Shown one piece after another: positions 1 to 11,110 of a stretch of 64,000 nt of DNA; the stretch's first letter is position 1, and each line of letters opens with the position of its first letter. The stretch spans positions 12,281,748-12,345,747 of the forward strand of contig JAQFVV010012400.1 of the NCBI GenBank assembly GCA_028023455.1, written 5' to 3'. The translations under genes and the position numbers were made by a program. Below the pieces are notes generated by a model. It saw nothing but the letters and a program-made list of their open reading frames with translations. It ran no database searches and had not been told where the DNA came from. The stretch comes from Epiperipatus broadwayi. Taxonomy: Eukaryota; Onychophora; Udeonychophora; Euonychophora; Peripatidae.

Positions 1-1246
1 AAATGAAAGTTTGCATTTAAAGATTCTCTGTAAGACCCTAAAAATATAATAGAAAGATATTAAGATCATTTAGTACATTTTTCAGTTTGTTGAATAATAT
101 TACTATTGAATCTAATATTGTAAAGACACATTTTCATTTGATAAAGATTATATAAAATTAATGAGAAATAATAGAATTTTTAAAAGAACTTTCTAACACC
201 CTTAATCATAATCCATTTGTGTTATAAAGATTATTAAAAAGAAACTAAAGAAGTGTTCTACAAATTGTGTAGATTGGTAAGATATAATAGAATAGTAAGA
301 CAATGGAACTTTACAATTAAGCAATGTCTTAATAATCTTCCACAAAGAAAAGTTTGCTGCAGAGATATAATAAAATGCCAAGAAAACAGATTGGAAGTTG
401 GGTTTGTTATACATTTGGACATATGTTTGACTCCAAAATAGCTTTACACAGTCACTGCAACTTTTTGCCTGTTGCTTCAGTTTTTTTAAAGAATTAAAAT
501 AAATGTACTCCAGGATTGTTGTGACTCATCACCATAATCATTACACAATGATGATGAGTCACAATGATCATTTTATTTTGCTTAGTATTTGCAATTGCGG
601 CAAATATCTTTATTGGTGTTATTTAATGTTTTTTGTTTTTATGCAGACTACTTAGACAAAATTGGATTCCCTAGATTAATAGTCCTCTGAGTGTCCCAAA
701 TACATTTACTGAAAAAAAATGGATTAATACTGAAAGTACAATCCAAGGTTACCTAGTTTTCTAAGTATATCAGTGAGTATTCATACTTCAAGCAGTTTAG
801 ATCAATGATGAGAGTGGACTTAAAGATAGTTGAATTCCCCAACTAACAAAAATTAAAACAATTTCAAATTGAAAATCTTGCTGAAATATTCATATCTAAT
901 TTACCTCTTTCATATTCAAACATCATTTGCTTTCCAAAATAATAAACCAGTGAATAAATAAAGTGCTCACTGATTATTTAAATGAAGGCATTAGTAATAA
1001 TTTTTGAGATTAGTCAACATAAAAAGTCATTATTTTCAAGGAGAATCTCATTGCACAGGGGTTAGTATACTTGTTTTCTATACATTAATCTGGCACTCAA
1101 TTCTGGGTATTGTAAGTACATTAATTTCTATGACTAAAGGCATGTAAAAGAACTAGGTAATAAACTACTATAATCATGAGATAGCATTTGATTATGAAGA
1201 TGTATCATTGCCATATTTTAGCATAATTTGTGCAGTTCAAATGTTA
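1..1246 (+). repeat. 1.2-kb direct repeat, copy 1 (cut by window edge)
   Basis: This stretch matches 20,331-21,538 almost along its whole length, in the same orientation, with scattered substitutions and small indels. Position 11 here corresponds to about 20,341. No transposase, RT or other conserved protein is recognisable; reading frames of about 60 codons inside it are not preserved between copies and are not called as genes. A hairpin with arms TTGTGACTCATCA (519-531) and its complement (552-564) is kept in both copies. Homology ends at about 1,246, exactly where a MITE begins. It could be an unclassified transposon or a segmental duplication. Confidence 0.8.
519..564. repeat. conserved hairpin in direct repeat
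   Basis: Perfect 13-bp inverted repeat (TTGTGACTCATCA and complement) with a loop of about 20 bases. The same hairpin occurs at 20,812-20,857 in the second copy of the 1.2-kb repeat. The arms contain TGACTCA, an AP-1-type site, but that may be coincidence. Function unknown. Confidence 0.7.
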
Positions 1247-1520
1247 AGTGGAGATAAAAGGTGACTGCTGGGGAGTTGCATTAGATTTAAGATCTAGGTG
1301 CAGTGCCCTCAGATCCAAGGCTCCTCACTGATGAAGGCCAGAAGCTAGTCTGGGGATATTGGATGAGTAGGCACTAGATGGGAATTTTATTCACAAGCCT
1401 TCTGGCATCCATTGATTACTCTATCTTGCTGTGTGTGGCAATACCTATAGTGAGTTTTGACTGTTTTAAAACAGTTATACACAAGCATAAGAAGTGGTGA
1501 TCATGTGATGTTTATTGGCT
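1246..1520 (-). mobile_element. MITE family M1 copy (degenerate)
   Basis: This matches, in reverse orientation, the MITE at 27,523-27,912, sharing the segments around GATCTAGGTGCAGTGC, CACTGATGAAGGCCAGAAGC and GCCTTCTGGCATCCATTGA. The outer end GTGATCATGTGATG at about 1,497-1,510 recurs beside other copies. The GGCAAAACTCTCC terminal inverted repeat is not recognisable here. It sits directly at the end of the 1.2-kb direct repeat. No coding capacity; a non-autonomous DNA element is the best guess. Confidence 0.65.
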
Positions 1521-2429
1521 TAAAATTGTATAATAGTGAATATGGTTCCTCCATATTTGTTTAATGAAGGATAATCAAAGAAAAGTAATTTTCATAATAA
1601 TATAAGATCACTATTGATGGGAAAATTTTACAAATTATTTTAATTAAGGAGGATTTAAATTTTTAGATGATCAAAATCAATATATAAGCTTTTTTATTAC
1701 TGTAGTTTCTAATGTGAAGCATTGTGTCAGGAGCATTTCACAACTATGCAGCTTACACATCTCTAATTATTCATATTTAAATTTATTTATAAAAAAAGCA
1801 TAAAACTACTGTTACCAGTTATAGAGAAATTATTATATGTTTTATAAATTTGTTACTCGTGAGATTAACAAAGTATCAGTCAACTTGTTAAGAACCTCAA
1901 GATATTTGATAAGCAGCTTTTGAAATATCCATAGTATGTTAATCAATTTTTAACATGTAAAATATGAAATAGAATAGAAAAACAATTAATTGTATTTAGA
2001 ATGACTTCACACTTTTCTCACTCAGATGGAAACAATTTCTTATTTCAAATTAAACAAAGAGTAGATTGAAATTTTTTTTAAATAAAAGAATTAGCATATT
2101 TAATTACAGATACATTTCAAGTTAGTTGTGGAAAAACAAGAATAAGGATGCCTTAGGCATGAATGAAAGATCTGGATTAATGAGGGAGTCGATTGTCTTT
2201 TATAGAAATGATGTTATTTCTAATTGTAATTTATTCATCTAATAAGTAGAGAAGGAAACATAAAAATTTTGAAACTGACAAGCCTGCTAAAATGGAGTCA
2301 ACACTTTTTCCAGCTATAAGTTTCAAAACTAAAAAAAAATATTTTTATTAAATTATGAATAATTCTTTTTTTTTTTTTTTTAAATTTTATGATTGACTTC
2401 ATAAAAAAACAGGTGAAGAAATAGAAACA
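1521..2429. other. AT-rich non-coding stretch
   Basis: I see no reading frame, structural RNA or repeat structure here beyond homopolymer runs such as the T-tract near 2,366-2,381. Confidence 0.5.
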
Positions 2430-3770
2430 ATTTGGGAAAAGTTATATACCAAATGTTTAAATGATAGAGATGTTCCAGATGATTGGAAGAATGCAGTATT
2501 AATATTTTAAAAAGGTGATAAAAAAGAAAAAAAAATTACAGACCTATCAATCTTTTACCAGTTCTATACAAAAATTTTCTCAAGATAATTACAAGCTTAT
2601 CTATAGGAACTTTAGATTTCAACCACGCAAAAGAATAAGCTGGATTCAAGTAATTTTTAGTACAATGGATCATATTAATAGAACAATAAACATGAGTTGA
2701 CATTATGTTTTAAATTTATAGATTATGAAATGGCATTTGATTCTGCAAGCATATTTCTTCAGTGATTAAATCATTGAATCATCAAGACCTAGACTAAAGA
2801 TATTGTCATATTTTCAAGAATATTTATAAGCACACAACAACAATAATTAGATTACATTAATGATATTCAAAAGATTAACATTGAGAAGGACATTTGACAG
2901 GATGACTTCATATCTCCAAAAATTTTTACAGCAGTTTTTTAAGAAATATTTTGTGGATTAAAATGAGAAACTAAGAGATGGAGATTGTTTAAGTCATCTA
3001 GATTTTGAAGATGATGCCGTTGTTTTTGAAAATAATGCTTTGTAGCTTCAGGAAATATTGCAAGTTATCAGATGAAAATAAGAAAATAGGACTAAAGGTA
3101 AATGGTAGAAGACTAAAGTAATGTTCAATGGATTTTCTCAAAAGACGAGCATAAAGATTGATAATGATGAGTTAGAAGAAGTTAACAACTACAAATACCT
3201 TTGCCAGATTATTATTACAGATGGAAATATAATGGATGAAATTAATCATAGAATTAATACTTGGTTAGAGTGATTTTGATACAAATTACTTAATATCAAA
3301 AGGAAATATACCTATGTATTTTAAAATAAAATGTTTTTAATAAATATGTTTAACAAGTTCTTAATTATGTATCTGAGACTTGGCTACATAATAGAAGAGC
3401 AATATAGAGACTTTAGGCTATTCAATAAAGTATGGGGAGATGCGTGTTACAAGTAACAAGTAGAGATCAAAAACAAAATATATAGGTGAGAGAACAAACA
3501 GGTGTTACTGATATCATTGAAAGAATTGAGAATGAAGTGGAGTTGGGATAGACATATTATTAGAAGAAATGATAATAGACAGATAGTTAAAATCTTAAAC
3601 TGGATTATAAGAGATTTTAAAGACTAGAAAGAAACCACATGTGAGACAGATGAATAAAATAAGGAAGTATGCTGAAATCATGTGAAATAGGGGTCAGAGA
3701 AGATTAAATTGAACTTGGAGAGATAATCATTCTACAGTGGACCAATAATGGTGATGATGATGACCTGGCA
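2430..3770 (+). pseudogene. degenerate RTE-like non-LTR retrotransposon, RT to 3' end
   Basis: Three-frame reading of the plus strand recovers pieces of an RTE/BovB-like reverse transcriptase, in order. Near 2,470 is DRDVPDDWKNAV, then remnants of the 'NYRPISLL' block, then a segment around 2,640-2,700 (WIQVIFSTMDHIN) typical of the RT fingers. Near 2,990 is RDGDCLSHLDFEDDAVVF, corresponding to the catalytic region. Near 3,170 is EEVNNYKYLCQII, the RTE thumb signature. Near 3,535 is MKWSWDRHIIRR, matching the conserved 'W.GHI.R' tail. Stops and frameshifts are numerous. The element ends in a short TGATGATGATGA-like tract at about 3,750-3,765, as RTE elements often do. The endonuclease half is missing. 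It is a dead 5'-truncated copy. Confidence 0.8.
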
Positions 3771-6250
3771 TTCATAATAGATAAATAATATTACAATCTA
3801 TTTTGAGTTTGGTCTTACGATACAAAAATGTTTTTTGCCTTCAAACATCTTCATGATCTATATCTTGCAAATTAGAAAGTTTTAGTAACCCATAATTGTC
3901 AAAGCGTGGTACTTCTTGAAGTTTTTAAGTTTACAAAACTTTTATATTTACTTCAGAGCACATCTTTAAAGATAATATCGAATACAGAGTGCATATCTGC
4001 AGATTGAGATTAATAAAATGTTATTAAAAGAGAATAAAGACCCATATTATTTTTTAACACTAGTTTTTATTTCAATGGTCTCAGATTTTTCCATCATAAA
4101 TTTTAATGAACAATTATTAATTTCAGCATTTAATCAAGTCTTGCAATATGTAAATGACATTTTGTTCACAATGATTTCTTTTTACATTTGGAAGCAAACT
4201 ATAAAATTCTTGAAAACAATTTACTGCAATAATTAACAACAGGGTTTATCTTAATGGTGATGTTGTAAGGCAACAGCCTCAATTACCAAATTGAAATTGC
4301 TTTTAAATTGTGATATCATTTTTGATTATATATATATTTAATAAATATATTTATTTTTATTTAATATATATATTACATTTATTGCTTTGTTCAGGAGACC
4401 ATATTAAATAAGTCATTTCAATTATTTTAAAATATACAGTTTTTAAGGCCTGTCTAAGGCATCAAAATTGATCATCCAGATCATGAATAGCAATGCATTA
4501 AGTATTTCAGTCCTTTTATCTTTTGCTATTTTTATGAATAAGAATTAAAATCAAATATCATACCTTTTGGATCCATATATATAGCTAAAAAATTTCAATA
4601 GTTAGAACCTCTCTGAATATCTTAACAAGATCCAAAGATTTTCCATTTCCAAACTATCAAGCTTGATATCTCAGAATATAAATAAATTGATTGGGTAATT
4701 ATTTTATTTAAAGCAATTATCTACATTTTCAAAGTTTCCATTTATTTGATAAAATTATTATATTATTGATTTAATAAGATTATTATGTCATGCTTTGATC
4801 TGTATGTTAGTTTCACTGTGTCAAAATAGATCTAAAGTAATCATAAATGAAAAATACTTATCTTTTTTTGCACTTTTGACTCAGTAATCATTCTTAAATT
4901 TGGAATAAATTTCACATCTACTTTTTTGAATGCCATTTTCTTTTAATCAAGAAATTATTAATACAAAGATCAGAAGACTAATCATTGTCTATTTTTTTTA
5001 ATCCAAAAACAGACTTATATGTATCACAGAAAATGCTAAATATTATTTTACATATGTACTAAGCAGTTTAGATATTAAGATAAATGAATTAAGTAAATTT
5101 TGATATTCACATAATAAACATAAGCTTATTAAATTTTATATATAACTTGGTAAATTATTTTTAAAGATTAAATTTATATCTTCTTTAGACTTATAGCACT
5201 TTCTTTAGAGCATTACTGAACTTTGAATTTTATTAGACATATATCATATATACACAACACAAACATTAAGGCAGACCTTGCCTCAATAACATGGTTTAAT
5301 TAAAATTTTAAATGGTCAATTATAGTATTTAATAGCTATAGAAATTTAGTAAAAGTAGTAATTGCTTCAAAAAAATGAATGTTAAAATTTTCTATTAATA
5401 CTTTGATATAGGAGCCATTTTTAATACAACTGCCATTTTAATCTTATAATTTATTAATCTATATTCTAATAATCTTCAAAGTGCTCATGTGATATATGCA
5501 ATTCTATATATAAGAACTAAGCAGACTTAAATAGCCTCACACCAAGCAAAATCATCTCTAATAATCTTTTATAGTGTTGAAAAAACACTTTTTATTTGTT
5601 GTTTAAATAAGTCTAGATAAGGAACATCAAATTCCTGTATATAGTTTAGTAACTGATATCTATAAAATAACAGAAAAATACTGTAGATTAGTTAGATTTG
5701 AACCCCATGGCAAATTAATACTTTGCCATTATCCTATGAGGTTTAGTATCCAGTGATGAGGTTTAGTATCCAGTGACAGAATTGGTAGCATGTTCTTGGA
5801 AAATAAGGTTGAAAATTTTTTCAACAGACTTCCAATGGTTTTTAGATGTTTGATCCATAGTTAACCCAGCTAACAAATCATTATTGGTCAAATAAATAAG
5901 TATGTAATTATTTGTAATTAGAGAATAAAATGCTCAAAATATCACCATTGACAATTGGCAAGCCTGGCATAAACTCCATTCTTAACACTTCTATAAATAG
6001 TTATTAGATATTTTTGCTCTTCATCAGGCTAGTTAATGACTGTTTCATTTTACTTTTATTTATATATATATATATATACACAGAATGGATTAAACACATG
6101 TATTAACTGAGTTAAAATAACTAAGTAAAATACCTTGTTTTTACTTGTTCTTTTTGAGCATTATATTGTTATATTTAAAGTGTTTTGTAAATAAGAATAT
6201 TTTTCATGATTAATAAAGATAAAAAAATTATTTAGATATATTTATCACAA
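3771..6250. other. AT-rich intergenic region downstream of gene 1
   Basis: No gene is supported. Visible features are a (TA)n tract near 4,328-4,375, a tandem duplication of about 20 bases at 5,738-5,778 (GAGGTTTAGTATCCAGTGA twice), and a TA microsatellite at 6,058-6,077. A 72-codon frame at 4,018-4,236 has no recognisable similarity and the composition of the surrounding non-coding DNA, so I do not call it. Confidence 0.5.
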
Positions 6251-6252
6251 AA

Positions 6253-6258
6253 TTTATT
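6253..6258 (-). promoter_or_regulatory. polyadenylation signal of gene 1 (AATAAA)
   Basis: On the minus strand AATAAA lies only about two bases after the TGA stop of the 836-codon gene. If used, it would give an extremely short 3' UTR. Other AT-rich candidates further downstream are possible. Confidence 0.4.
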
Positions 6259-6260
6259 TC

Positions 6261-8771
6261 TCATTTCTTTTCCATTGAAATATAAATTTTTATTGCTGAA
6301 TTTAATAACATTTTTACTTTATCATTTGTATCAACTTTAGCACTTATCGACACTAGTTTACTAAAACCATCTAATTCATGAATGAGAGCATAATGGAAAT
6401 CAGGTAACACATTCATGACATTTGCCAACAACCATGCACCACAAAGTTGAACTTGATAATTTTTATGAGCAAGAAATTCAAAAATAGGCTCAATAGAACT
6501 ATAGTGATCTAATACATTATATCTCAGTTTTATGGGCAGATCTGGTCGTAGGTTACAAATTATATTTTCAATTTTATCTATAACTGTTTCACGAGAAGGT
6601 TTATTAATTTTCCAAATATCTGAATCATCAGAGAAAATATGGCCAAATATTTTAATAATCTGGTGCTTCACATTATGTTGTGAATCAATTAATTGAAGTA
6701 AAAGTGATATAAATGGTGAACTGATCATATTTTGTCGAAGTCTTTTCACTTCTGCGATATTACTTAGTGTATCCAACATTGCAAGTAAGCAATTATTTTC
6801 ATCATGAAATAAGTTACAACACTTAATAAAAATTGTCATAAAGTTATTGTTGGTTAATATTACACAATTTTCTTCCATCACATCAGTTAAAAGAACCATT
6901 ACTTTCCAAATAGTTTCAATCTTGGAAGGAAAATTGTGAAGACTTAAACAAGATTCCAAATGACCCATTAAAATGGATATAATTCCTGATTGTCCAATTG
7001 CTTGTTTGCAATTATCATGTAAAATTAAATTTTTTAATACTTGAAAGCTAAAATCGCCCAATATGTCATTCTTACTTGATGACATTAGCATATGAACTAA
7101 ATAAAAAGCAGTTTTTTCAGGTTTAAAAGGATAAATGTTTTGAAAATCAGAAGATAGGGTTTTAATAATGTCATTGATTTCATTATTTTTTAAAATAGTA
7201 GCTAAGACAATTGGGGATAATACTCCCTTAAAAACAGCAGCAACATCAACTTTATGATTTAAAAGTGTTTGAATAACAGAAACATCTTGATTTAAAATTG
7301 CAAAATGAAGAGCAGTTAAACCATAAGCAGATGTAATATTTGGATCAGCACCTTTACTTAGAAGATACTGAATAGTTCCTTTTTTTAAATAAACAGCAAT
7401 CATTAATGGTGTCATACCTAATCTGTTTTTTAAATTTAAATCTGCTTTGTACCAAACAAACAATTCCACTAGACTTTTATAATCCGTTTTAACAGCCAGA
7501 TGAAGTGGTGTTTCACCCTTGTTGTCTATCAGATTTATGCTAGCCCCAAAAGAAAGTAAAAATTTAGCTTTTGAATATTGTGAGTATTCAGAAGCATAAT
7601 GTAATGGAGACTTATATGAATTTTCATACAAAACATCAAGTTGATTAACAACTGTAGATACTTCTTTTTTAAAAAAATCTTGCTGGTTTTGAATTTGCAA
7701 TTTAATATTGTCAATACATGCACCGTTTTCCTTTTGGATTTTTTTTAATAGTTGGTCATTAATATGAGTAAATTCATGTGATTCAATGCCACCAATGCCT
7801 GTCTGAGAATTTGAAGAGTGTTGTCCTTTTTTATTCAAATTATCACTAATAGCTTCTACTTTTAAAAGTCTTTCATCTATTTTTACCAATTTTTCTAAAA
7901 CATCTGAGATTTTCATTAGTTTTTTTAAATCTTTCAAAAACTCATTTGCTGGTTCAACTTGAGTTACTTTACTTTTAACATCATCGCTAATAGGTTTCTT
8001 CACTGTTTTAAAATCCTGAATTATTTCTTCAATTTTGTTGACTTTAATATTTACTATTTCTAAAGAAGTTTTCTGATTTGTTTTAAAATTTTGAACCACT
8101 TCTTCAATATTTTTAATTTTTGTATAAACTTGATCTTGATAATTCATTTGGTTTTCTTTTAAATCCTTAATACTTTGGTGGAGTTCATTTAATTGGCAGT
8201 CAATTTTTTTTTCTACATCTTTCAGATGGCAATATGATGTTTTACAGTCAGCCAACTCTTTTTTTAATATTCTAATATCTTCTAACACATCTTCTTTATC
8301 ATGTTTGATTAACTGTTTTGTTTGTTCAAATTGTTGTTCATATGAATTTATTTTATTTGCTAAGTGATCCTGTGTTTTTTTAATACAATCACTACTATAC
8401 TGAAGCAAATTTAACTTCTTCTTTTCTTCATCTTGTATCTGTATAAGTTCTGTGTTCTTTTGTAAAATCACTTCTTTTAATTCTTTCAACTCTTTAACAT
8501 GTTTCATTTTCAGTAAAGTTATTTCATCTCTGCTTTCTTTAACAGCGTTTCTTAATTCTTCATCGCGTTTACTTTTCTGTTCATTCATATTAGATTCTAC
8601 ATATTCTTTGCCATTTACGTTCTCTCTATTAGATTCACATTTTTGCTTAATTGAATTTAAATCTCCTTTTAAAATTAAAAGCGTAGACAAAATATCATTT
8701 ATTTTTATATCATGTTGATTTAATTGCCGGTTAAAATTTGATAATTCACTACTTACCGTTTCAGACGTCAT
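6261..8771 (-). CDS. coiled-coil / ankyrin repeat / ZYG11-ZER1-like armadillo protein, paralog 1
   Basis: This 836-residue intronless frame has three parts. Residues 1-380 are mostly charged heptad-type coiled coil after a conserved N-terminal helix (residues 8-42) shared with the paralog at 56,978. Residues 384-548 hold about five ankyrin repeats, with signatures SPLHYASEYS, GETPLHLAV, GMTPLMIAV and GLTALHFAI; the fifth is degenerate. Residues 550-836 are helical armadillo-like repeats that I recognise from memory as resembling ZYG11/ZER1 proteins: an LTD block near 630, SNIAEV at 670-675, a W at 720, and QLCGAWLLANV at 775-785. In ZYG11B and ZER1 this domain binds glycine N-degrons and works with CUL2. 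Neither the LRRs nor a VHL/CUL2 box is visible here, so a ligase role is only an inference; a scaffold is equally possible. The start chosen is the first ATG, seven residues upstream of the paralog-conserved block. An AG precedes it (ATTATAGGC), so an upstream non-coding exon cannot be excluded. A diverged tandem repeat lies upstream. The intact frame and conserved paralog make it a real gene. Confidence 0.9.
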   Translation of the reverse strand: MTSETVSSELSNFNRQLNQHDIKINDILSTLLILKGDLNSIKQKCESNRENVNGKEYVESNMNEQKSKRDEELRNAVKESRDEITLLKMKHVKELKELKEVILQKNTELIQIQDEEKKKLNLLQYSSDCIKKTQDHLANKINSYEQQFEQTKQLIKHDKEDVLEDIRILKKELADCKTSYCHLKDVEKKIDCQLNELHQSIKDLKENQMNYQDQVYTKIKNIEEVVQNFKTNQKTSLEIVNIKVNKIEEIIQDFKTVKKPISDDVKSKVTQVEPANEFLKDLKKLMKISDVLEKLVKIDERLLKVEAISDNLNKKGQHSSNSQTGIGGIESHEFTHINDQLLKKIQKENGACIDNIKLQIQNQQDFFKKEVSTVVNQLDVLYENSYKSPLHYASEYSQYSKAKFLLSFGASINLIDNKGETPLHLAVKTDYKSLVELFVWYKADLNLKNRLGMTPLMIAVYLKKGTIQYLLSKGADPNITSAYGLTALHFAILNQDVSVIQTLLNHKVDVAAVFKGVLSPIVLATILKNNEINDIIKTLSSDFQNIYPFKPEKTAFYLVHMLMSSSKNDILGDFSFQVLKNLILHDNCKQAIGQSGIISILMGHLESCLSLHNFPSKIETIWKVMVLLTDVMEENCVILTNNNFMTIFIKCCNLFHDENNCLLAMLDTLSNIAEVKRLRQNMISSPFISLLLQLIDSQHNVKHQIIKIFGHIFSDDSDIWKINKPSRETVIDKIENIICNLRPDLPIKLRYNVLDHYSSIEPIFEFLAHKNYQVQLCGAWLLANVMNVLPDFHYALIHELDGFSKLVSISAKVDTNDKVKMLLNSAIKIYISMEKK

Positions 8772-8839
8772 GCCTATAATGTAACCTTCTCCGTTGTTAA
8801 CAAAAATTAAATTAAAAACAGTATTTTCTAAATTGTTAT

Positions 8840-9115
8840 TAATCGTATTTTGATCTTTCTACGTTGTTATAAATATTAGAATAAAAATTGTTTCTTATAA
8901 TTTATGCTATTAATTATACTTTGGACTTTCCTCGTTGTTATAAATTTTAAAATAAAAATTACTTAATATAATTTATGTTAATAAACATCGCATAATCACC
9001 ATTTCTTAGAATTTATGTTATCAGTTGTACTTTGGAATTTCTACATTTATAAGTATTAAAATAAAAAGTACTTCTTATAATTTAAGTTATCAATCGTACT
9101 TTGATCTTTTCAGTA
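8840..9115 (-). repeat. tandem repeat immediately upstream of gene 1
   Basis: Three to four diverged units of about 70 bases follow one another, each reading roughly CTTTGGACTTTCTACGTTGTTATAAA then AATAAAAATTACTTCTTATAA (plus-strand orientation). Units begin near 8,845, 8,915, 9,025 and 9,098. A short insertion of about 40 bases containing ATAATCACCATTTC interrupts units 2 and 3. The array begins about 70 bases upstream of the gene 1 start codon, so it occupies the presumed promoter or 5' UTR. The paralog at 59,557 shows nothing similar upstream. Confidence 0.7.
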
Positions 9116-9535
9116 ATTAATATTTTCGGACTGTTTGAGCGTGTGTAGTACATACTCCTATATAAATGAAGTTTATTGGTTAATATTGTAAATACGGGCT
9201 GACGATATATGAGTAAAATATCTCATTATTATGCTACTCTAGAAAATCTACATATGGAAATCGTTCATTTAAATGTATATTAAAAATTAATTACGTTAAT
9301 GAGAAATAATTATGCAAAAATGGACTTTTATATAATAAAAACCGCTAAGGCTTATTTAGTGTGTGTGTGTGGAAGCGTAATAATTGCGAGTATGTTTCGC
9401 ATACTATATTAACAGCGGGTTTTTTGAAACTGCTGAAGTTTAGGATTGTCATTCATACCATATATATTGTGTTATACCAGAATTGGTGTATGAAGAACTT
9501 TTTTCATTTAAAACGCAATGCATTGGATTATAAAC
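9116..9535. other. AT-rich non-coding stretch upstream of gene 1
   Basis: Nothing recognisable apart from a short GTGTGTGTGT tract at about 9,360. A 72-codon frame at 9,361-9,579 runs into the adjacent MITE end and is not called. Confidence 0.5.
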
Positions 9536-9600
9536 AAGGCAAAACTCTCCATACAGTAGTGCCCCCTGTGCTAGTATAAGAGATGATCATGTGATGCATT
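9536..9600 (+). mobile_element. MITE family M1, minimal copy
   Basis: The terminal repeat AAGGCAAAACTCTCCATAC is followed after only a few bases by the outer end GCTAGTATAAGAGATGATC and ATGTGATG. It is therefore an internal-deletion derivative with both ends almost abutting. The same two ends border the copies at 24,817 and 27,870. Confidence 0.6.
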
Positions 9601-10899
9601 GATTATAATTATCTACCATGCGCGTGTGGAAATTACCACGCACAAGCAGGAGCTAATATATATATATAGTCTAAAGATTTCTAATTAAATTTCTAATTGT
9701 TATATACTCTTTATTCCATTTTCTATTTTGTTATTTGACATTGAATGAATTCGTTTGGTTTTTTCAATTTGTATTCTAGTTTGTTTAAAGTTTCTGATGC
9801 CCTCCCAATAGGTATTGAAATAATAATACTCTCAAGACATAATACAGATAAATGAGAATTAGATTTACGATTTAATCTAATTCTTATAAATTGTGTACAA
9901 ATATATATGTATAATTTATGATAGTTTATAACAAAATTAACAATCTCTCTTTTAAATAAATAACTTGATATTCTAGTTAATATAAATGATGTCAGGTTTC
10001 ATAATTATATATATATAAAATTATATGAGATTCAAATACAATATAATAAATATCTAGTGAAGATGAATAGTACCTGGAATATCAGAAAATTATTATCTTA
10101 GTTGTATAACTCTTCCACACATGCAATCAATAATAAACCTAATATGACTTATATTTTAGATCTGCAGTGGCATTGTGATGGAATTTTATTGGCTGATAAA
10201 CTGTTATATTGTCTGCAATCACCTGCTTGTTTATGTTTTTATCACTAGCTAAGGTTTTTGGTCTGCTCATCTATCTACATTGTCACATCTAAACGTATTA
10301 TAATTTCTTTCCACTTGAAGTATATAATACTATTTATACCTTCATTGCACATTTTACAGTGTAATCTATAAAATAAAATTTATTCCTTTATATTTGCATA
10401 CCCTGCTGTAGTCACCACCAAAAATACATATAGTCATACAGTTAGTGCTTATCTATATAAAGTTTCTTTGCCCTGTGATATATAAACAGAACTTATGAAA
10501 ATAATTTGCCATTTGAAAAATCAGGCTCATAATAAAATCAAGCTCTAATTTAGGCATGATGAATAGCCATTGTTTATTTAATGATGAGCTATATAAGATT
10601 CACTTATACTTTGAAAGTGTTTATTGGTAAGAGGGTATGACAATTTTTTAGTGCATGTGTGAAGAATAGTTTCTTCTATGATATTACTTATATAAAATTA
10701 TAAAAGATGTTGTATACAATATTCTATATTAAGGATTTTAAATTTTTTAATGAATTCAGTAACTATATATTCTTATACATTTTTAATAATTTTCTAAATA
10801 TTAATCTTTTATCTTATTTTTTATTCATTTATTTTACATAAACTGTTTTATATTCTTAATATAATATATATTTTATTCTACATTTATATAACATTTAAA
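9601..10899. other. AT-rich non-coding stretch
   Basis: No coding or structural RNA signal is seen. Short TA tracts occur at about 9,657-9,668 and 10,005-10,020. The right part (from about 10,700) grades into the flank of the hammerhead-like repeat. Confidence 0.5.
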
Positions 10900-11110
10900 C
10901 TTTTAAATGTACAGTTTATAATACTTCTATCATATATACTTCAATGCAAATAAATTCTCTTTAAAAACTTCTTTATTTTCCTTACAGTTTTGACTGTCCA
11001 GCAGTCATCATCAGAGCTACAATATTTGAATATTATAAATACATAACCATCATTTTACATATATATAAAAACACAAATATATCAAAATATAAACATATAT
11101 TTTCTACATA
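10900..11110 (-). repeat. hammerhead-like terminal repeat, copy 1
   Basis: Read on the minus strand this contains CTGATGATGACTGCTGGACA then GTCAAAACTGTAAGG (core 10,984-11,014), followed by an A-rich segment and TGCATTGAAGTATATATG. The same sequence in plus orientation occurs at 16,375-16,680, and relatives at 16,793, 19,600 and 19,717. CTGATGA, a stem (GACTG/CAGTC) and AAAAC in that order resemble the core of a hammerhead ribozyme, with the G12 position changed to A. Stem III and a cleavage site are not evident. Confidence 0.6.

Noticed and set aside
1320-1380. CACTGATGAAGGCC in the M1 MITE as another hammerhead core
   Set aside because: CTGATGA and a CCAGA/TCTGG stem are present, but no GAAA follows the stem, so the core is incomplete.
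7535-7723. Short frames overlapping the two ankyrin genes on either strand (also 8,452-8,718, 57,231-57,521 and 58,561-58,776)
   Set aside because: They lie wholly inside the long conserved coding frames, lack recognisable domains and are not conserved between the paralogs.
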